Assembly: GCA_004802725.1 (NCBI GenBank)
Contig: SGPM01000059.1
Span: 9,438 to 52,687, forward strand
DNA: 43,250 nucleotides
Direction of reading: 5' to 3'
Source: Antrodiella citrinella
Lineage: Eukaryota > Basidiomycota > Agaricomycetes > Polyporales > Steccherinaceae
Shown here: positions 32,301-42,866 of the stretch, one piece after another
How positions within the stretch are numbered: the stretch's first letter is position 1
How the letters are laid out: every line of letters begins with the position of its first letter
Position numbers and translations under genes: made by a program
The notes under the pieces: generated by a model
Database searches by the model: none
What the model was told of the DNA's origin: nothing
Seen by the model: only the letters and a program-made list of their open reading frames with translations

Positions 32301-35300
32301 GTATCGTGCTTACTAAGCATTATACAGGGAGTTGCTGGGCTATCCATACGAGAGACTATCGAATCAATGACCCGTCGAATTGTCAGATCCTAGTGACAGT
32401 ACCGGAGATTCTAGCCACCTTGTTGCTATCTCCTGCTATGGCGAGAGAGTGGATTCCGAGGATCAAATGGTCTGTGTTGTCTTTCTTTCTTCATATACGT
32501 TTGACGAACATGTTCCCCTTCCAGGATCATCCTAGACGAAATCCATTCAATCGGTGAACAAGGTGGTGGCGCGGTTTGGGAGCAAATCATACTCTTAGCC
32601 CCCTGCCCGGTGATGTGGGTAAAGTGTCTTTTGTGGATTATGTTCTATCGTTCTGAATCTGCAAACCTTAGTGGTCTCTCCGCAACCATTGGGCATCCCG
32701 AAAAGTTCAATAACTGGCTTGAATCTGTTCAAGTACAACACGGGTTCAAGCACAACTTCATCGTCCACCCACATCGCTATTCGCACCTACGGAAGTTCGT
32801 GTACGTCCCACAAAGTCGATCCAAGGCTGTCGTGTTCCCTGGTTTGGAGAGATATGTACCCAGCCAGCAAGTCAGGTTCCTCCATCCCGTCTCCCTCCTT
32901 ACATCCGGCGGACGTACACTTCCCCCTGATTTCGCCCTGGAATCGCGGGACTGCCTGACACTGTACAACGCTCTTTACGAGTTGCAGTCTGAGTTGCTCA
33001 TCGACGTCACGGATCTCAAACCTGCCAAGTTCTTCAAGAAGTCTGAACTTCTTCGACAAAAGGACATCCTATCCTATGAAGCGCAACTCAAGGACGTTCT
33101 TATCAAGCTGATGGAGCAGTCGGATCCTCGAGACCCGGCGTCGCCTATTCAGAAGATTGTCTCAAAGATGCAGGACGAAGTTGTCGCTACATACGACACG
33201 GTTCCTGACGACAATGTCTTCTTGGACAACATTGTGTATATGCTTTCCGACCTACATGCAAGTGGCGACTTGGTAAGTAGCAACTGTTCTGCTCAACTTT
33301 CTGTCGTCATGCTGACTTCCTATCATAGCCTACCCTTCTGTTCCAGTTCGACCGCACAGGATGCGAAGTCATGGCGATACACCTCCTCCGCACCCTAGAA
33401 GATAACGAACGCAAATGGCGCGAGAACAGTCCCGAATGGACGACCAAGATCCGCAAATGGGAGCGCTGGCAAGCCGGAGCGAAGGCTCGTCAACGTCTAT
33501 CCGAGAAGGCTGCGAAGAAGCAGAAGGGAGAGAAGGAGGAAGACGCACCACGCGCGGAGCCTGCGAGCACATGGGAGGAAACATTCAACCCGGACGACCC
33601 CTCGTCTGAGTTCTCCTTCGTCGGCAAGAGTACCTATACCATGACAGATCTTGAAAATGCGCTCAACGAGATGGCTTGGGTCTCCATTCCCCAGTGGGCG
33701 TTGGATGCGTTGCGCAGAGGAATTGCCGTGCATCATGCTGGTATGAACAAGGCCTACCGTTCACTTGTTGAAAGGTGAATTTATCTCGTAGTTTGTGCGT
33801 GTTGAACTTGTAGCTGAACTTATTGCGTGCTAGCTTGTATCGCTTGGGTTTCGTTCGTGTCATCATTTGCACCGGTGAGTCGTCTCCTGCGCTATACGAG
33901 GCTTTTATACTGAACTATATCGTAAGGAACACTCGCGCTCGGAATTAACGCGCCCACCAAAACGTCTGTTTTCTGTGGGGATTCCCCGTATTTGACTGCT
34001 CTGATGGTAAGTGTCGTATGTTCACATAATGTTGGCAAGAGACTCACGTCACATCTAAGTATCGGCAATGCGCAGGACGAGGTACGTTTCGAGCTGACAT
34101 GAGAGCGTTTCAAACTGACTTCTCCCTCTTCACAGCTGGTCGTCGTGGATTTGATCTACTTGGAAAAGTCGTCTTCTACGGGCTTGCTATGGACAGGATC
34201 CAGAGGCTTGTGTTGTCCAGATTGCCATCCTTAGGCGGCAACTTCCCTATGACGTCGACTATGGTGCTGCGTCTCTTCAATCTCCTGGAGGGATCCAACA
34301 ATTCTCCATTCGCGGAGACAGCTATCCGGAACATGTTGCAGCTTCCCAATATCACGTTCACATCCGACATTGGGCGAGATCAGCTGCTTCACCACACCCG
34401 TTTCAGTATCGATTACCTCCGGCGCGCTGCTTTGTTGGATGCCCAGGGACATCCGATCGACTTGTTTGGCGTCGCAGCTCATCTATACTATACCGAGCCA
34501 AGCAACCTTGCGTTGATAAGTCTTCTCCGTCATGGTATCATCCATCGTATCTGCAACCAAACCAGTATGATCAACGCCCAGCGTGAGTTTATGCTGGTGA
34601 TGTGCCATCTCTTCGGCCGGCGTTACTTGCCTTCGGTATACGCATCCACCGCGAACGTGAAAGAACTCATCCGTAAATCTCCATCCATGGTCGTCTTGCC
34701 TCCTTTGCCAGAAGACGCCAGGAAGGTGCTGCTGAAGCATGATGGCGAGATTCTGCGTGTCTTCTCGGGATATGCCCTGAAGTACGCTTCCCAACACGGC
34801 GACACCGATGACGAACACAAACTGCCTGTCAGTGGGAAGACGTATCCAAGGTTCGACGAGACCCAAGGGAGCAACATCTTCCGTTCTTTTCTGCAGTCCT
34901 CTGCTGTGCAGCCTGTTGCGAGGTCACCGTTTGTGGCGAACTCTGGTCACGGCGACAATTTCGCTAGTGTGCCGGAATTGACGAGGACGGCGAGACGAGG
35001 ACTCCATCTCAACGATCATGCCATACCTTCCCTGCATCATATCACTGCTCTTCCAGGCGACGCCCTCGCGCCGTTCCCTTTGAACGCCTACTTGCTCGAC
35101 TACTACATCCACGGTCAGAAGAAAGCCTTGGTTAATGTGAACGGCATCCGAGAGGGAGATTTATGGTTCCTGTTAGAAGACTTCACATTATGTCTGAAGG
35201 CAATCCGCTCAAGCTTGGAGAAGCTGCTCCTTGGAGTTGCCGACGGAGATGAAGATGTGGACGACGATCCCGTGGATCCTGCAGAGAGCGATAATACTGG

Positions 35301-35502
35301 GAGAAAGAAACCAGGAATGGGAGGTGCTGAAAAGAGAGATATGTCTGCTGGAATCAACGCTACACCGATTGTGCAGACAGCAGTGGGCGCGAATGACCCT
35401 CCGAGGCCCCCAGGCATGTCGGACGAGAATTGGAAGGTGCTGCTTGTCATACACCGAGTCACGTTCGAGTTCGAGGAAAAGTTCAGAGAGATGTGGGCTT
35501 AA
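29358..35502 (+). CDS. DDX60-like Ski2-type DExH RNA helicase, 16 exons
   Basis: A large superfamily 2 helicase of the DDX60 branch, related to Ski2 and expected to unwind or remodel RNA with ATP. In animals DDX60 takes part in antiviral and stalled-ribosome responses; the fungal role is not known to me. Sixteen exons close to 1768 codons, 1767 residues, close to animal DDX60. The N-terminal part carries the family-specific LIGDYAGSELFLIDG segment (about 47-61), then a linker with a charged KEAPSTKNHARKPKKEH stretch. Helicase motifs follow: Walker A APTSAGKT (about 785-792), motif Ia APTKALV, DEIH (about 890-893), LSATIG (about 918-923), motif V TGTLALGINAPT (about 1277-1288) and motif VI QCAGRAGRRG (about 1308-1317). 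A winged-helix and C-terminal region follow. Exon 15 (34060-34081) is only 22 bases and carries the start of motif VI. The ATG at 29358 is in a good context. No frame lesion was found. Confidence 0.95.
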
Positions 35503-35773
35503 ATTCAGATTTACTTCACATGTACTCTGGATCTCAGCGTATTGGACCACCATGTACATACTACTGCTATCGTGTTTTCTTGATTTTTCGCAAGTCTGCA
35601 ATTTTACGACGCGTTCATTGATCATCACCTGATTTATGCGTGACCGCGTCTTTTCGGCGCCAACACGACTCGAGAGAGAGAGAGACCAACTGAGTTCCTT
35701 ACTTACACCGTCGTTTCTAGCCTCATTCAGGTCCCTGCCGAGTTACTTTCTTCTCTCGTAGAAAAGTACCGGA
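35503..35773. other. Short intergenic region between same-strand genes
   Basis: Contains the helicase 3' end and the promoter of the CNH gene, with a small ga-repeat (about 35673-35685). No gene is seen. Confidence 0.4.
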
Positions 35774-37289
35774 ATGGATGTCCCACCATTTCAACTGCAG
35801 TCTCTCGTCGAGAGCGTATCTTCCACAGGATCGGGTTAGTCAAACATGGTTTGCCAGTCGTCATGTTATGCTTATGTTAGAGGTTCCAGCCCAGGTCTTG
35901 TGTGCGCAAGCATTAGGTGCGTATACGCGTAACCTGTCAAATCTGTCGGACGAACGTATCATTGGATTGTAGGGTCGGAGATATACGTGGGATGTTCCAA
36001 CGGAGAGTTGCTGCGTTTTTCATTGCAGGGAGGTGGTTCTGCTTCAGTAGGTCACTTTAGCAATGGGTTTCTCACTGCCTGACCAACTGCCAATTCACAG
36101 TAGTCATCCTACAGTCTGCTCTCTCGTCAAGACGTCCCGGGCCAAAAGCCCATAGATGAGATTGTACTGGTGGCATCGTTGTCTCGCGTTCTTGTGCTTT
36201 CTGGTATGTGACTCATATTGCTATCAGTCCAATGCTTCATTCAGTCCATCAGATCGTCAAGTGCATTTATATACCCTGCCCACTCTCGACCCACTTGCTG
36301 CTCAAATAAAGCCAATACGTAACGCCCAAACCTTCGCCGTCGATGAACTACAACTGCGTAAACATGCCGCATCTGGTCCACCGCCGCGAGGTGTTGAGCA
36401 GGTAGATTTTTGCGTCGTCAAACGAAGTTCTATTGCGTTGTTCAGTATGAGAGATAAGCTACAATACCGAACGGTGAGTGCCTCTTCACGAAGCGTCCTC
36501 GTCCGAGGATCCTCATGATCTCGCCCTACCGTCAGGAAATGCCCTTTCCCGCTGGTGGTCTGGTGGCCAAACGTTCTGGTCATTTCCTCTGCATTGCGGA
36601 CAAGGAGCTCTACCATATGGTGGATCTCACCGGAGCTTCAACATTTCCAATGGTGCCCATATCTCAGGCGGGGGACGGGAAGCTCATGAAGCCCTCCATT
36701 ACCGTGATCAGTGAGACTGAGTTCTTGATCTTGTCGTGGACTGGACAAGCCACGATCGGTATATTCATCACGGTGGAAGGAGACCCAGTGCGTGGTACAC
36801 TGGAGTGGCCTACATATCCAGAGTCCATCAGTGAGCACAATCTTGTCGTAAAGCCTGGTTGCATCCTCTTACGTGGATTGTTACGCAGCCCTCGACTATC
36901 CTTTCATAATCGCTGTCCTTCCAAACCAGACTGTGGACATTCACAACATCGAGACGCAGTCTTTGATCCAGTCTATCCTGGCTCCGTCATCCTCTCCAAC
37001 CTCCTCACCACCCATCACATCGGATCGGAAGCGAGTCATCTGGACGGCGGGTGGTTTCTTGGTGCCTTCATCCCAAGGTTCGAGTAATCTGAAGATGGTG
37101 CCAGTGCCGTTGATCAGGAAGAAGAAGGCACCGCTGGCCGTCGAAGATGAGAGTGCAAATGAAGCGTCGACAAAAGAGCTAGAATTGATGGAGGAAACAG
37201 GCAAATACGAGGACGTCCGCGATAGTGCGACTGAAGACACGAAGGCAGCAGATGTTGTCGAAGATACACCACAGAACATTGTACAATGA
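35774..37289 (+). CDS. CNH-domain protein, Vps39/Vam6-like but lacking the C-terminal half
   Basis: Seven exons (35774-35834, 35881-35916, 35973-36046, 36104-36203, 36253-36473, 36536-36830, 36889-37289) join to 396 codons, 395 residues. The sequence is a citron-homology (CNH) beta-propeller like the N-terminal half of Vps39/Vam6 and TGF-beta-receptor-associated proteins, which tether vesicles to vacuoles or endosomes. Markers are SEIYVGCSNGELLRFSLQ, DEIVLVASLSRVLVLSDRQV, VHLYTLPTLDPL, KRSSIALFSM and PFIIAVLPNQTVDIHNIETQ. Full-length family members continue for roughly 600 more residues with clathrin-repeat and Vps39 domains. Here the frame ends in an acidic, Glu-rich tail, and the next kilobase has no sign of those domains. 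It may be a CNH-only paralog or a 3'-truncated gene. The helicase lies 272 bases upstream on the same strand. Confidence 0.85.
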
Positions 37290-38278
37290 ATTCTACAGTT
37301 TTTACGTCTTGCACTTTTGTCTGTATTACTCTGTAAGTTCTCTTCAGTATCATAAGATCGCGGTTTGCTCATTGCCACAGCAGCTGCTCCAATTTAGATT
37401 CATCGCATCTGTAAACTAATGATGCGCAATCTTGACCCTTTCTTCTTGATGTTCAAGAAGAGCTCATTCAATTTTGAGCTACGAGTGGCCGACGCTGCGT
37501 TCTACTTTGGCTTCGACAACCTACGTCAAGAATGCGTTCAACAGTTCTTGACCCAAATACGACAATCTTTATTTCCCCTCCTCCCTCCTCATCGAATTAC
37601 TCCTGCCCGCCAAACCCTCAGACCGTCGGTCACTGCCATTCTAGATTCATTGATTGTGTGTAAGGTCGGATGAAGATCATGCAGGTGCGTCACATGAAAA
37701 CCTGTACTTCGAGTCCATGAAGTTCATGATTTACGTATCCCCCTTAGTGATTTTCTTTTTCAACTGGGACTCCTTGATGCATACGTCTTTTGTGCTTCAC
37801 GCTGCATTCATCATTGTTAGCCAGACTCCACACTCTTGGGGGAAGGAACGCGTCACGAGTTACAACACATGAGTCACGGTTGACGTTGCATTTCGAGCCT
37901 AAGCTGAAATAGACTCTACTGTCTGATAAGACCTGTCAAGAATACGCTCGTTATGGTGGATATATATTGATACGTGAACTTCAGTATGCACATGTGTTTA
38001 GAGTTCGAAATCGGCGATAAGGTCACAGGTCGGTATGTAGCCCAACACTGCCTTGCTTCTATCTGGCACAATGCATGTTCAATCATCTCGTGGAAATTGA
38101 CCAGTCTTGCTCCCTGGTGCGTTGCGTACCACCTTAGTCTGTCAGGACCTTTCCTCACATCTAGCTATGTTGGTGTAGCATTCGTTGTTCATAACAATGT
38201 CACAGGCAGTAATTATTCTTTCATATTGACTCCGAGTCGTAGCTGAATCGGTACTATCCAACGCAGAACTCAAGTTTC
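37290..38278. other. Region with weak open frames only
   Basis: A frame at 37419-37673 (+) carries LRVADAAFYFGFDNLRQECV, which faintly resembles the end of a BTB domain (leucine-rich helix followed by LR..C), but there is no BTB core around it. A frame at 37974-38246 (+) shows no family. Nothing resembles the missing Vps39 C-terminal half. The region may also contain the promoter of the kinase gene. Confidence 0.3.
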
Positions 38279-40467
38279 ATGATACAACGATATATCCAAT
38301 CCTCTCTCAGAGATTCGGCCAAATCTACGTTGATTGCCATCTCACGCGACGATGCACAGAATGTGTTGGACGAGGTTTGGAAGGTACGTTGATCCACCTC
38401 TGATCAGAAAGTCTTCGAATAATGGACATCTGGTCTAGGTCCTGGGCTCCGCAGCGTTGCCAATGGCGTCCACCGATGCCCACTTTTCAAGATATCGGAA
38501 TAAGCTTCGCAAGCTGTCCATCAAGCTATCTATCACACATGAGATCCTCCCATCCGCCCTAATTCTCAAGGGTGTCCAATGCGACAGCACACACTCGATC
38601 GACGCAGGCGGGTTTGGAGATGTGTACATTGGAACCTACAATGGAATCAAAGTCGCTCTGAAGCACCTTCGGACGCATCCGAACATCGATAATGAGGTCA
38701 AGCAGGTGTGTTCAATTTCAGGATCGCAACATCTTGCTAGAATAACCGAGCGCATGCTTCCAATAGCTGTTCTATCGTGAAACTCTCCTATGGAAGGATC
38801 TGATGAATGCGCACATAATCCAGTTTCTAGGCATCACCGAAGACCTTCCGCGCGAAAAACAAATATGCATGGTGATCCCGTGGATGGCAAACGGCAGTCT
38901 GAAGAGCTTCGTAGCGGCTCAGCGGAAGAAGGGTGCTTTGGAAGGAGATGGGCAGGTCGTGACGCTCGATAAATGGGTGAGCTGGCTCGTTTTCTTGGAT
39001 TCGACATATCATACGTACCATGACGCTGAGCTTACCTATCTCTGTCAGCTCTACCAAATTTCTGACGGCTTAGCGTACTTGCATGCCGAGGGCATCGTGC
39101 ACGGTGATCTTCACGGTGTGCGTGACGTGTCTCCGTTGTCGATCTCTAGTAATACTGATCGTGGCTACGTCTTTAGGGCAACGTACTCATCGATCAAAAC
39201 GAGACGGCTTGTTTGACTGACTTTGGCATGGCATTGGTAGCTGAATCCACGCCGTATGCGTATAACTCGCGTCACGGCGGTGGTGCACTGCACTGGAATG
39301 CACCAGAGCTCTCAGACCCCGAGCATTTCGGGCTAGAGACAAGGCGACCGACGTTCCAGAGCGATGTATTCTCGTTTGCATGTGTCTGCGTCGAGGTGCG
39401 CATATTACCGAAGCGTCATGAGCAAGCTTTAAGTTGACCTCCGAGTCTCTCACATGCAGGTATACACTGGAGCTCCGCCATTCCACAAATTCTCACCGAT
39501 ACAGGCTGCCGGACGCTATGTGATGGGACAACGACCCGACAGGCCCACGCTGCCCGGAGAGGGCGGGGGATTAATGCCTGACGCACTGTGGTCGCTGACG
39601 AACGCCTGCTGGGCCCAAAACCCATGGGACCGTATCTCTACCAAAGAGGCGACATCAACGATGGCGCAGATCGCCCGTATCCCAGCGGACACATTCATGG
39701 ACTACCTTGTTGATGGTGACAGCGCCGTCTCCCTGGACGCGCGCTCTCTGTCTTACGACACCATCTTCGATATCGCACAGACGATGATACGCGATTCCAT
39801 CGTCTCTCCAAGCGAAGAGATGGTCGGGCACTCTTCTGCTAACAGGACGTTCTCTGAGTCATCCAGCTGGAATGTCGTTACTAATCTCCGTCCTCAATTG
39901 TCGGATTATATTGCGATTCGATGCGGCCCAAGTTATGATATCCTTATGCGGTACATGAAAGTCACGGACACCAATGGTCTCACATTCAGTCCCGGTCTCT
40001 CTGGCAGTGCCAAGTTCAAAGTGATGTACCGCTCTAACGACAAGATTGCTCTGATAGGTAAGTACTGAGGTCTGCAGGATTAGATATTTAATTGAAAGTT
40101 TTTCATCGCTGTAGGAAGCAACGGGATGTACGTCAACATGTACTATGTGGATGACGTGAAGTGCGAAGGTCCAAAAGGCGGCTTGGATCTCGGATTGGAA
40201 TATGAGCCGAATGGTTTAGTGTCTTTCGCAATATTTGGCTATCAGGGAATGGCAGACAAGACCTATTACCTGTCTTGGGAACCGGGAAATCCGGCGTACA
40301 ATGGATCGCTCGCAGTCAAAAGACAGAAGGAGGCTACTTGCTTTTTTCACATCGAGAACTTGTACGTGTTCATCTCCTCTTCTATCATAATGCCGCTCAG
40401 GCGTATTCGGGTACGTTTAGTTAGCGACCATCGTGACCTTCGAGGTGAATATTCAGGACATATTTGA
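38279..40467 (+). CDS. Protein kinase with a C-terminal beta-trefoil-like extension
   Basis: Eight exons (38279-38383, 38439-38705, 38767-38976, 39049-39117, 39177-39395, 39460-40057, 40115-40361, 40401-40467) join to 594 codons, 593 residues. All kinase motifs are present: glycine loop DAGGFGDVY (about 90-98), VALK with Lys near 110, HGDLHGGN with catalytic Asp near 214 and Asn near 219, DFG at about 232-234, NAPELSD and SDVFSFACVC. The HGDL form of the catalytic loop is common in Agaricomycete tyrosine-kinase-like families. After the kinase part (to about 345) and a Ser-rich linker comes an unusual C-terminal region from about 440, with strands such as DYIAIRCGPSYDILMRYM, KFKVMYRSNDKIALIGSNGM and FHIENL. 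This pattern fits a beta-trefoil of the fascin or lectin type. The ATG at 38279 keeps the frame, but a further 5' exon, as in the paralog, cannot be excluded. Confidence 0.88.
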
Positions 40468-40559
40468 AGCCGCGCCTTGCTTCAAAACTATGTATGGACA
40501 TGAGCAGTGTACATAAGGCTAATCATCTCTACGTCAACAAATTGGTATTCTCTGCCCTC

Positions 40560-41480
40560 CTAGTGAGAGAAAAATCTCACGATGTTGCTCGCAGCGATCG
40601 ACCGGGGTTCGGTTTGCGCCATGAAGTAATGTTCTGCTCCTTCTAGTGTCACGAGCTCGGGTTGAGGAACAAGTGCCTGAATATTTGCAGCCTCTGTATA
40701 GGGTAATGTGGTATCACTCGTGCCCTATATCAGCCATGAGACATTGTCAGTAGATAGTCCATGGACAGATTTTTTTAAAAACCTGACGTGAATAAGCAAG
40801 ACTTTCAATGGACCGCTAGCAGTCTCGACGGTGGCGAGGATTTCAAAGGCCTTATTCATCTCTGCGATTAGTCCGTAACACACGCTGTCCTGGATAACTC
40901 CATTGCCAGAATATTCTGTGATCGCTCAGCTTGTTCCGGTTCCATCTCTTCGCTCATGCCTCGACCAGCGGTGGGCGGGAGCTTTGGCTGCGATCATCAT
41001 TTTCAGCTTTCACAATAAAACTGGTGAAGCTGAAGACGAAGGAGCATACCTCGCCGTTCTCGTCGGTGGGCATCTGTCACAAGTTCCGAGTCCATGGGTC
41101 ACGTCAGAAACGAAGTTAACGAATGCGAAGGCTACGTACATCCATTATATCTTTAGACCCGCTGATGCCATGAGCACAATCTTTCCATTCACCAAGTGAG
41201 GGAAAGTGAACTCTGCAGTAATCCCACCACCCGTCGACATCCCGACAACGTACGTGCTCGCCCAGCCCACGTATTGCAACCTTACGCAAGCTGGGTAACG
41301 TATTCATTGGTGGACAAAGTCTCAGCGGGGGCTTCGGAATACCCTCTTCCGTACAAATCTACATATTAGGGTAAGCATCTCAACGTCTTTTCACGAAAAG
41401 GATGTTGAGATTTACCGTATAGAAGCACTCAGAAACCAGCATTGACGAGCTCTCCCACCAAATATTTGTAGCCGAAGTAT
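40560..41480 (-). pseudogene. Broken alpha/beta-hydrolase gene
   Basis: The minus strand carries recognisable alpha/beta-hydrolase pieces in order: LVGELVNAGF, VLLYDLYGRGYSEAP (strand and loop with oxyanion region), STNEYVTQLA, VGWASTYVVGMSTGGG (nucleophile elbow GMSTG), FPHLVNGKIVLMASAG, VLLIHGTSDTTLPY (acid Asp) and LEGAEHYFMAQ (catalytic His), ending in a normal stop at 40560-40562. The gene is broken. TGA at 41429-41431 stands where the pattern predicts Arg (CGA to TGA). A TAA at 41282-41284 plus a shift interrupts the frame before the nucleophile helix, and another stop follows the MASAG segment. The catalytic residues survive, so decay may be recent. It ends 93 bases from the convergent kinase gene. 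Confidence 0.8.
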
Positions 41481-41754
41481 ACTCGGAGTAGTAATACCGT
41501 GAACCAAAGAGACCTTGGTAGTGTTAAGCTAACAATGATCTCTGAGCATGCAAAAAAAACAAACCTTTGACCCACCAGAAGAACCGGTGATCCAAAATCG
41601 GACGCGACCGAGCGGCGAACGACAGTACTTATAAAGCTAGAATTATGTGTGACAACAAGATACGATTGCATGGGGGATGAAAAGATGCTAATGAATTCAG
41701 AAAACAAAAATCCATCAATGACAACGATTCAAGAAACCCTCTCAACAGCCTTCA
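41481..41754. other. Short intergenic region
   Basis: Lies between the 5' remnant of the hydrolase pseudogene and the 3' end of the HPP gene, with no supportable gene. Hydrophobic codons near 41500-41560 (-) may be more of the hydrolase N-terminus. Confidence 0.35.
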
Positions 41755-42866
41755 TCAGACCATATTCAAGGCATCCGCATGCACGACCCCGTCAATGGGA
41801 GCAGGCGTATTCTTCTCTTTTTCTCTCCCCCTCTCTGGCGACTTCTCCGGTATCTCAGAAAATGTCCTTGAGATATCACGCACCGATACCGTACGGGTAG
41901 ACGTCCCTTCCAGATCAGCTTGACTCGACGCCAAGCTGTCTCCGCCTGAAGGATCGTCCTCGTCATCTTCCGGACCACCAAGCGCAGGTTCGACAGGCGC
42001 CGAAGGCTCGATGATAGGCTTGAACCAGAACACGGGGTACTGGCGTTGAATGTTGTTGACGATTAGGGCGACGGCGAGCATAAGAAATGCCGAGAGAAGG
42101 ATAATGGGGAGGTAGTACCTAAATATGTAGATAGGTAGACAAAATGTCTTGATCAGTCCATGGAACTACACGGACAGAAGCGGCTTATGCTTACCATCCG
42201 AGTTCGTATATAGGTTGATTGACCGCTGCGAGGAGAGCAGTTGCGCCTGCAGGTGGATGCGTCGTCTCGGTGATCTGCATGACCACGATGGCGAGAGATG
42301 CTGACAGAGATCCGGCCACCCAGCGAAGTTCCTCCAAGCGTTCTTTGTTGGGCATCATCTCGAACAACTTGGTCACGCATACGCCCGTGAGGGCGGAGAG
42401 GAAGTGNCCTGCGACCAGAGCTCTGGGCTGTGCAAGAGGCGAGTCAATCGCACCGTAAATCAGCGTAGCAGATGCTCCCTATGCCAACACATCCGTCAGC
42501 ACGGTCAAAAGGACATTACGGCGCGACANAAAGGCTACTCACAAAGCTAGCAATGATACCTGGTGAGCCTTTTCCGATAAAATAATGCGAATAGTTGAAC
42601 AGAGTTTGGAGGACGGTCAAACCGCTGAATGCACCGATGAACGTCCAGAACCAGATGAGTGGCTTGGGGAGTTTTGGCGGTGGTTTCGCTCGGTACCCGA
42701 GCCACCGACTGGCCCATGCTGGCCATGTCGCTAGCCGATGGTGATNACGGCGGTGATGGGGTGTCGCGGCGGCTGCTCGACTGGGACTNACNATGGTGAG
42801 GATGCCGCGTGATATGCGACCGTCTTGAAGCTGCTCAACGTGGTCTTTGACTTGATTNAGCTTCAT
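41755..42866 (-). CDS. HPP-family integral membrane protein
   Basis: A four-helix-type membrane protein of the HPP family; some bacterial and plant members are linked to nitrite transport, but the fungal role is not established. The family signature THPPAGATALLAA is encoded near 42230-42275. Other matching pieces are LIWFWTFIGAFSGLTVLQTLF, SHYFIGKG, GASATLIYGAIDSPLAQPRALV, GHFLSALTGVCVTKLF, RWVAGSLSASLAIVVMQI, and MLAVALIVNNIQRQYPVFWFKP. These come from at least five exons, with introns visible near 42120-42190, 42480-42540 and 42720-42790. The C-terminal tail is acidic and Ser-rich with SPERGREKEK and ends at 41755. Several N bases lie in exon 1 and near splice sites, so the N-terminus (ATG at 42866) is provisional. 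Confidence 0.85.

Noticed and set aside
32600..32680. Apparent frame break before the helicase SAT motif
   Set aside because: A donor inside the Met codon (after 32614) and an acceptor at 32671 restore LAPCPV followed by IGLSATIG in frame.
37419..37673. Missing Vps39 C-terminal exon after the CNH gene
   Set aside because: The frame has a BTB-like leucine pattern at best, lacks clathrin-repeat features, and is preceded by a stop with no usable splice junction.
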